Below, piece after piece: positions 6,340-10,721 of a DNA stretch of 10,721 nt. Under the pieces are notes generated by a model, which searched no databases, was not told where the DNA came from, and saw only the letters and a program-made list of their open reading frames with translations. How positions within the stretch are numbered: position 1 is the stretch's first letter; each line of letters starts with the position of its first letter. A program made the position numbers and the translations under genes. Origin of the DNA: an uncultured Hyphomicrobiales bacterium (GTDB lineage Bacteria; Pseudomonadota; Alphaproteobacteria; Rhizobiales; Beijerinckiaceae); the NCBI GenBank assembly GCA_903932565.1, contig CAIZGQ010000149.1, positions 1 to 10,721 on the forward strand. The letters run 5' to 3'.

Positions 6340-7056
6340 TCAAATCTTCTTGGTTTGTGCGCGCGGTTTGGCGGGCGAGCAAACCGGGCGGTCACAGGTC
6401 TTGACCGAGGCAACAATGCTGCGAATGGTTTTTGATCCCGGCCAGCCAAGCATGCCAACCCCATCAATAACAAAAGATGGCGTTGCCACAAGGCCAAGGT
6501 TGGCGGCCAGTTTGATCTGACTGATCATGACGTCCGCAATCTTGGGGCTATCGGCTTCAGGTGATAGCGCATCAGGATCAAGCCCCAGCTCCTTGGCGAT
6601 ATCGAGCGCACGGATGCCGGTAATCTGGCCCTTCTCGGCCAGAAGTCGCCTGTGCAGCTCATAAGCTTTGGCATCACCATGGAGCTTCAGCGTGGCCTGC
6701 TGCACTTTTGCAGCCTGCATCGATCCCAGGGTCAGAATTGGGTTGTTGACGAGCGCCAGGCGAACACTGGACTCAGATTGCAGCAGCGCGTCCAGGTCCG
6801 ATGCCGAGGACCTGCAATAGGGGCATTGATAATCAAAGAACTCGTAGATCGTCACATCCGGCGACGCGCTGCCCACATGGATAATGCCGCGCAGCAGCGC
6901 AGGATCGAGCGTAGACGGAATCCGGAAATTCGGGATGACGTCGCCAGCATCGGTGCGCAGGGCATAGGTCTGTCCGTAGCCTTGCGCGCTGGCATGGCCA
7001 GCCGCAACAAGCGGCAAGGCGGCGAACATGGGCAACATGTGTCTGCGGGAAATCAT
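6340..7056 (-). CDS. DsbA-family thiol:disulfide oxidoreductase, secreted (likely Tat)
   Basis: This 238-residue thioredoxin-fold protein probably catalyses periplasmic disulfide exchange. The N-terminus has a twin-arginine type signal (SRRHML, residues 3-8, then a short hydrophobic core) with likely cleavage after ASA at residue 24. The active site is FFDYQCPYCR, with Cys78 and Cys81 forming CPYC. The helical insertion follows, then the cis-Pro loop as VATPSFVIDG with Thr192-Pro193. The CPYC dipeptide and the insertion fit the BdbD/DsbA-like oxidoreductases rather than plain thioredoxin. An unusual C-terminal tail contains a second Cys pair (Cys221 and Cys226) followed by a Lys/Arg-rich end. 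The start ATG has AGGAG (complement of 7063-7067) 6 nt upstream. No dsbB partner is adjacent. It could be an oxidase or an isomerase-like variant; sequence alone does not decide. Confidence 0.9.
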   Translation of the reverse strand: MISRRHMLPMFAALPLVAAGHASAQGYGQTYALRTDAGDVIPNFRIPSTLDPALLRGIIHVGSASPDVTIYEFFDYQCPYCRSSASDLDALLQSESSVRLALVNNPILTLGSMQAAKVQQATLKLHGDAKAYELHRRLLAEKGQITGIRALDIAKELGLDPDALSPEADSPKIADVMISQIKLAANLGLVATPSFVIDGVGMLGWPGSKTIRSIVASVKTCDRPVCSPAKPRAQTKKI

Positions 7057-7203
7057 CCGGGGCTCCTGAACTCAGGGGCGTCCTAGCACATTGTTGGCGC
7101 TGGCAATCTTGATTCGACAGGTGATCACTCAAACGTGTGGTTGTTGCAGGGCTCCCGCCGCCGTTGCCGTTTCAAGCTATGCCAGTGTCCAGATCACCAG
7201 GGG

Positions 7204-7216
7204 ACGACTTTGTCGT
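7204..7216. repeat. Short hairpin in the leader of the TauD-family gene
   Basis: ACGAC (7204-7208) and GTCGT (7212-7216) pair around TTT. The 222-nt divergent gap 7057-7278 also holds the 8-bp palindrome GTGATCAC (7121-7128). No convincing sigma-70 promoter was found in the gap. These are weak structures, recorded for completeness; their role is unknown. Confidence 0.25.
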
Positions 7217-7278
7217 TGCGAACTCAATCGAACGGCGCGATATTAGGGAATAAAACAATCGATATCCGGGAGGATCAT

Positions 7279-8244
7279 ATGATCAGCGAAAAAGAGCGCA
7301 CGCAGAGCGCTTCGTCGAACGTCATTCAGGTGCGACGCGTCGGGCGCTTCCTTGGCGCAGAGGTGACGGGCGTTGACCTTCGCCAGCCGCTGGATGCGGC
7401 CACAGTCGAGGGTCTGAAGCAGGCCCACGCAGAGCACGAAGTTCTCGTCTTTCCAAATCAGACGATCTCCTCGGAGGATTTAAAGCGCTTCGGGCGCTAT
7501 TTCGGTCCGCTTTCGGTGCATCCGTTTTCGACCAGTGCGGCCGATGCACCCGAGCTGATTGTCTATGACAACAAGGAAGGCAATCCACCGCCGCCGACCG
7601 ATATCTGGCACACCGATGAAACGTTCCGGGAGTGCCCGCCCATGGGCACAATTCTCTGCTCCAAGATCATTCCCGAAATTGGTGGTGACACATGTTTCAC
7701 CAGCATGACGTCGGCTTATGAGTCACTCTCAGATAAGATGCAGAGCTTCCTGTCCGGACTTGAAGCGGTGCATGATTTCATTCCGTTCAAGGGGCTGTTT
7801 CCGCACACGCCCGAGGGATGGAAGAAACTCAAGGCTTATGAAGAGAAGTTTCCGCCGGTCACGCACCCGGTGCTGCGAGTCCATCCGATCACGGGCAAGA
7901 AGGCGATCTTCGTCAATCCGCAATTCACGCTCCACATCAAGGGCATGGATGAAACGGAAAGTCGGATGATTCTGGATCGCCTGTATCGTTTGACTGCGAT
8001 GCTCGAGATTCAATATCGGCATCGCTGGGAGCCGAACATGGTTGTCTTCTGGGACAATCGCTCGACGCAGCACGCCGCGGTGCATGATTACTATCCCCAG
8101 CGCCGTCTGATGGAACGTGTGACGGTGGCCGGTGACCGGCCGATAGGCACAGGTGAGACAGCGCAAGGTGATGCGTTACGCCGCTTCAAGACGCCACCCT
8201 TGATGAGCTTCAAGAACCGCCCGTTGCGTCAGCACGAATTGTAA
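7279..8244 (+). CDS. TauD/TfdA-family Fe(II)/2-oxoglutarate-dependent dioxygenase
   Basis: The gene encodes 321 residues, slightly longer than E. coli TauD. Enzymes of this family use O2 and 2-oxoglutarate to hydroxylate a substrate, often releasing sulfite from sulfonates such as taurine. The iron ligands are seen as IWHTDETF (His111, Asp113) and QHAAVHD (His265). Arg276 and Arg280 follow His265 by 11 and 15 residues, the same spacing as His255/Arg266/Arg270 of E. coli TauD, so the 2-oxoglutarate site looks intact. ATG 7279 is chosen because GGGAGG (7268-7273) lies 5 nt upstream. The reading frame stays open upstream to 7135, but that stretch does not resemble the family. Members also act on 2,4-D, alkyl sulfates and other substrates, so taurine specificity is not claimed. 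The neighbouring sulfatase faces it, giving an organosulfur flavour. No tauABC transporter is present. Confidence 0.92.
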   Translation: MISEKERTQSASSNVIQVRRVGRFLGAEVTGVDLRQPLDAATVEGLKQAHAEHEVLVFPNQTISSEDLKRFGRYFGPLSVHPFSTSAADAPELIVYDNKEGNPPPPTDIWHTDETFRECPPMGTILCSKIIPEIGGDTCFTSMTSAYESLSDKMQSFLSGLEAVHDFIPFKGLFPHTPEGWKKLKAYEEKFPPVTHPVLRVHPITGKKAIFVNPQFTLHIKGMDETESRMILDRLYRLTAMLEIQYRHRWEPNMVVFWDNRSTQHAAVHDYYPQRRLMERVTVAGDRPIGTGETAQGDALRRFKTPPLMSFKNRPLRQHEL

Positions 8245-8257
8245 ACGTCTGAGACGT
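8245..8257. repeat. 13-bp palindrome just after the TauD-family stop codon
   Basis: ACGTCT-G-AGACGT begins at the base after the TAA stop. As RNA it could form a 5-bp stem with a 3-nt loop, but no T-run follows on either strand, so it is not a canonical terminator. The 55-nt convergent gap to the sulfatase gene also contains the perfect 10-bp palindrome TCCGCGCGGA at 8280-8289. Confidence 0.35.
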
Positions 8258-8299
8258 GCCGCAACAGGCTCCCAAAAAGTCCGCGCGGAAAATAGAGCC

Positions 8300-9862
8300 T
8301 CAGGCGCGACGTCGCGCCCGAGGTGATTGGTCCACCGCGTCCATCATGCTCTGGGTCAATTCCTCAGTCAGGCGCAATCTTGTTTCCACATACGCGGCTT
8401 CGTCCCAGAGATTGAATGTCTCATGGGGGTCTTTCGCCAGATCATACAATTCGCCCCAGCTTTCGCCCTGATACAGCGTTAAACGGTACGTGGCTGTGAC
8501 CAATGTTCGTGCCATGCAAGGCTGGGCGAAACCCATGCGGGTCATGTTGTCCTGATGCTCGATCATCAGACTCGCGCGGGCCGCACGCGAACCGCTCATG
8601 AGGCCAAGCAGGCTTTGACCTTGAATGCCGAAATAAGGTTTCAGTCCCGCGCGCTCGATGATGGTGGGCGCAAAATCAAGCGTCGAGGTCAGGGCGTCTG
8701 ACACGGGTGCGTAACGGCTTTTGGGATCACACCAGATCATCGCCACATTGTTGATGGAGCGCAGCATAAGCGCGCCCTTCAGCAGCAAATTAAAATCACC
8801 CAGATAATCGCCATGGTCTGACGTAAAAATCACAATTGTATCGTCGGCCCGGCCGGAATTTTGCAGCGCCTGCATCACGTCGCCGATGCAATCATCAATC
8901 ATCGTGATCATGCCGCAGGACAGTGCCATGGCTTCTTTAAGTTCAGCCTCGCTTGCCATGAAGGCTTCCTGCCCGCCAGAAACACGCAGGCCTTGATCCC
9001 ACCGCTCGTGCAACCAGCGCAGGGGCGGCGGCGGATTTTGATGCGCTTCATAAGGTAGCGGCACGGAAAAATCTGCGGGATCGTACATGTCCCAATATTT
9101 GCCGGGTGGCGTGAACGGGTGATGCGGATCTGGAAACGAAACAAAGGCAAAGAACGGCTGATCGTCCTTTGGCATGGAGGTCAGATAATCGACTGCGCGA
9201 TCCCGAATATAGGCCGTTGGATAGAGGTTTTCCGGGATGGGTGTGCGGACCGCCTGCGGGCAGGTGTAGTCATGGGGCAATTGGTTTTTGGGATCGCGCC
9301 AGGCCTCCGCGTCGGGTGATTGCGCCCGTAACCATTGGGCATAATGCCCATCGCAATTCTGGCCATGGCCCGTCACCATGTCGACGTGGTCATACCCGTA
9401 ATAGGGCGTATGGATCTGGGTGCGTTCCGTGCCGCGATATCGCTCCGGCGTTTCCTGATCATAATCGGCATCGTCGCCGCGCCAGGCTTCCGGAATTGGC
9501 CCAATGGAATTGGGGTCGACCCGCTGTTCGGCTGTCATATCTGTCATCGGCTGCACGTGGCTCTTGCCGATCAGCGCGGTGCGATATCCGCCCGCGCGCA
9601 ACACGTCGACAAACGTGCTCGCATCATAGGAGAGATCGCAGCCGTTGTAGCGAAGTCCATGCACAGAGGGGTATCGCCCGGTCAGCAAGGATGCGCGATT
9701 GGGCATGCACACGGGCGTGGCAACATGGAAATTGGTGAAACGCGTTCCGCGCGCTGCCAGCGCATCGATGTGCGGAGTCTTGACGATGGGATGACCCGCG
9801 CAGCCAAGGTAATCGGCGCGATGCTGATCGGTGACGAAGACGAGGAAGTTTGGGCGTTTCAT
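8300..9862 (-). CDS. Sulfatase, formylglycine (Cys) type, cytoplasmic
   Basis: This 520-residue member of the sulfatase / alkaline-phosphatase superfamily hydrolyses sulfate esters or, in some relatives, phosphonate or phosphate monoesters. The N-terminal VTDQHR supplies Asp12. The modification motif CMPNR (Cys52-Arg56), followed by ASLLTGRYPSVHG, marks Cys52 as the residue expected to become formylglycine. GKSH (Lys100, His102), SFPDPHHPF, the SDHG metal site (Asp349-His350), Lys362 and the C-terminal ELYDLAKDPHE block are all typical. There is no signal peptide, so it appears cytosolic. No formylglycine-generating enzyme is encoded in the window. The start is taken as ATG 9862 because MKRPNFLVF is the canonical sulfatase beginning. 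The frame is open further upstream to 10021, but that part is not sulfatase-like. A TATAAT ends 7 nt before the ATG and no Shine-Dalgarno is visible, suggesting a leaderless mRNA. The gene is divergent from the amidase gene and convergent with the TauD-family gene. Confidence 0.93.
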   Translation of the reverse strand: MKRPNFLVFVTDQHRADYLGCAGHPIVKTPHIDALAARGTRFTNFHVATPVCMPNRASLLTGRYPSVHGLRYNGCDLSYDASTFVDVLRAGGYRTALIGKSHVQPMTDMTAEQRVDPNSIGPIPEAWRGDDADYDQETPERYRGTERTQIHTPYYGYDHVDMVTGHGQNCDGHYAQWLRAQSPDAEAWRDPKNQLPHDYTCPQAVRTPIPENLYPTAYIRDRAVDYLTSMPKDDQPFFAFVSFPDPHHPFTPPGKYWDMYDPADFSVPLPYEAHQNPPPPLRWLHERWDQGLRVSGGQEAFMASEAELKEAMALSCGMITMIDDCIGDVMQALQNSGRADDTIVIFTSDHGDYLGDFNLLLKGALMLRSINNVAMIWCDPKSRYAPVSDALTSTLDFAPTIIERAGLKPYFGIQGQSLLGLMSGSRAARASLMIEHQDNMTRMGFAQPCMARTLVTATYRLTLYQGESWGELYDLAKDPHETFNLWDEAAYVETRLRLTEELTQSMMDAVDQSPRARRRA

Positions 9863-9869
9863 GGGAACA

Positions 9870-9897
9870 ATTATAGTGTTTTTATCAAGTTGCGCAA
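9870..9897 (-). promoter_or_regulatory. Sigma-70-type promoter of the sulfatase gene, likely leaderless
   Basis: On the minus strand a perfect TATAAT (9875-9870) is preceded by TTGCGC (9897-9892) with a 16-nt spacer. Transcription from this -10 would start at about 9863, within a base or two of the ATG at 9862. No Shine-Dalgarno precedes that ATG. Leaderless mRNAs are established in alphaproteobacteria such as Caulobacter. Confidence 0.6.
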
Positions 9898-9943
9898 AAC
9901 ATCTGGTCGTCCCAACACACTTGGCTGCAGACGCGGAGACAAA

Positions 9944-10009
9944 ATGAGTTGGTTCGCCGCGAAAGTCACAAATCTTGCATGTCTGGATCGGCCGGCCCGG
10001 ATGACATGA
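9944..10009 (+). CDS. Possible 21-codon leader ORF upstream of the amidase gene
   Basis: The ATG at 9944 has GGAG (9935-9938) 5 nt upstream and runs 21 codons to TGA at 10007-10009. The product begins MSWFAAK and ends RPARMT. The stop lies 25 nt before the amidase GTG and the frames differ, so it is not an N-terminal extension of the amidase. It could be a translated leader peptide or a small protein. It shows no runs of one amino acid typical of attenuators, and a chance ORF remains likely. Confidence 0.3.
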   Translation: MSWFAAKVTNLACLDRPARMT

Positions 10010-10034
10010 CAATAGGACCACAGGAGACAGTCAC

Positions 10035-10721
10035 GTGAAAAATTTTCAGCTTGAGGAAGCGACTATCGCGTCGCTGCACGCTGCGATCCAGGCTGGTGAT
10101 GTGACGGTGGTGGATGTGGTGCGCCACTACATCAAGCGGATCCGTGCTTTCAACGGTGTTGCAAGCCAATTGATCACTGCTGATGGCGCAGAGGTGGCGG
10201 CTGTAAAAGGTGTGGTGCGTGGTGGGGTCGAGCTCTCGTATCCAACACAGACCATCGCAGCAAGTTCCGTTTTGCCTGACCTCGACAAATATAAGGGCCC
10301 GCCGCTTGAATATGGCCGGATGGAAGCAACAGCGTCTGACCCGGAGGTGATGCAACAATTCGGCATGATTGTGGGCGTTCCCAACGCGGGCCAGGTCAAT
10401 GCATTGGCCACCATCAACATTCGGGGCGAGCGCTCCGTGACGTTTAAAGGCGACTTTGACCGCCATCCTTCAAAGGGTCCATTGCCGCCCGGTGCGCCGG
10501 CCGCTGCAGACCATTTCCGGCGCCTGCCCGATGCGCTGGAGATCGCCGCAGAGATGGATGCCACATGGGGCAAAAATCCCGATCTTGAAAAGATGCCTTT
10601 GTATGGCGTGTGTTTTTCGTTCAAAGATCCCTTCGACACGAAGGATATGCGCTCGACTGGCGGCGGCGATGCTGCCTACGACATCGACGTGCCTGCGCGG
10701 GATCACATCCTTGTTGCGCAA
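10035..10721 (+). CDS. Amidase-signature family enzyme, N-terminal part (runs off the window)
   Basis: The gene is open from GTG 10035 to the last base: 229 codons, 3' truncated by the window edge. AGGAG (10022-10026) lies 8 nt upstream of the GTG. Amidase-signature enzymes hydrolyse amide bonds with a Ser-cis-Ser-Lys triad. Here the LYGVCFSFKDPFDTKDM block (189-205) carries the expected catalytic Lys197, followed by STGGGDA. The GGSSGG-type Ser segment would lie beyond the edge. Family members usually have this Lys near residue 70-95, so about 100 extra residues lie before it, rich in Gly and Pro (for example DKYKGPP, and SKGPLPPGAP). The extension seems to be a feature of an amidase subgroup I partly recall, not a fusion break. 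There is no signal peptide. The substrate is unknown. The divergent sulfatase neighbour may share regulation. Confidence 0.85.
   Translation, partial: MKNFQLEEATIASLHAAIQAGDVTVVDVVRHYIKRIRAFNGVASQLITADGAEVAAVKGVVRGGVELSYPTQTIAASSVLPDLDKYKGPPLEYGRMEATASDPEVMQQFGMIVGVPNAGQVNALATINIRGERSVTFKGDFDRHPSKGPLPPGAPAAADHFRRLPDALEIAAEMDATWGKNPDLEKMPLYGVCFSFKDPFDTKDMRSTGGGDAAYDIDVPARDHILVAQ

Noticed and set aside
7135..7278. N-terminal extension of the TauD-family protein
   Set aside because: The extra 48 residues do not resemble the family, and ATG 7279 has a strong GGGAGG at 5 nt.
8280..8289. TCCGCGCGGA palindrome as a terminator
   Set aside because: It has no loop and no T-run; it may be a chance GC palindrome.
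9537..9552. Second Pho-box-like repeat, CTGTCAT-AT-CTGTCAT
   Set aside because: The spacer is 2 nt (period 9, not 11), and it lies deep inside the sulfatase coding region, where it encodes MTDMTA.
10001..10013. TGTCAT half-sites on the minus strand near the amidase start
   Set aside because: The repeats are offset by 5 nt rather than 11, so they cannot form a Pho box.
9863..10021. N-terminal extension of the sulfatase
   Set aside because: The open frame continues, but MKRPNFLVF is the standard sulfatase beginning, and a TATAAT directly precedes its ATG.
1..10721. Mobile element, CRISPR array, tRNA or defence system
   Set aside because: No transposase, integrase, regularly spaced repeat, tRNA cloverleaf or defence-type domain was recognised on either strand.

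Overview
The window looks like an ordinary chromosomal stretch of an alphaproteobacterium, probably in or near the Hyphomicrobiales. This is inferred from the moderately high G+C, the GGAG-type ribosome binding sites, a QueC with the long-spaced Cys cluster, a ClC/CBS protein of the 'GLEA' type and an amidase with an enlarged N-terminus. No genus can be fixed by eye. There is no tRNA, rRNA, insertion sequence, integrase, phage gene or CRISPR array. The only edge-truncated gene is the amidase at the right end.

Layout, left to right. (1) 48-299: a tiny secreted protein whose mature tail is almost all His, Arg and Met. It is followed by a bidirectional terminator (311-336) shared with the gene facing it. 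(2) 365-2191, minus strand: a secreted phosphodiesterase/alkaline-phosphatase-superfamily enzyme. Its promoter carries a near-perfect PhoB box. (3) 2324-3043: queC, divergent from it (tRNA queuosine pathway). (4) 3193-4947: a ClC chloride transporter or channel with two CBS domains, starting at TTG. (5) 5116-6339: an MFS permease preceded by an operator-like dyad. (6) 6340-7056, minus strand: a Tat-type secreted DsbA-family thiol oxidoreductase, convergent with the permease. The two stop codons together form TGATCA. (7) 7279-8244: a TauD/TfdA-family 2-oxoglutarate dioxygenase. (8) 8300-9862, minus strand: a cytoplasmic formylglycine-type sulfatase whose promoter suggests a leaderless mRNA. (9) 9944-10009: a possible 21-codon leader ORF. 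(10) 10035 to the edge: the start of an amidase-signature enzyme.

The genes do not form one operon; nearly all are single transcription units in alternating orientation. Two loose themes appear. One is phosphate scavenging at the left, where a secreted phosphoesterase sits under a Pho box. The other is organosulfur and amide scavenging at the right, where a TauD-like dioxygenase, a sulfatase and an amidase are clustered. I see no clear new multi-gene system. The most useful observations are the Pho box, the leaderless architecture of the sulfatase, the metal-motif-rich small protein, and several short dyads in regulatory positions.
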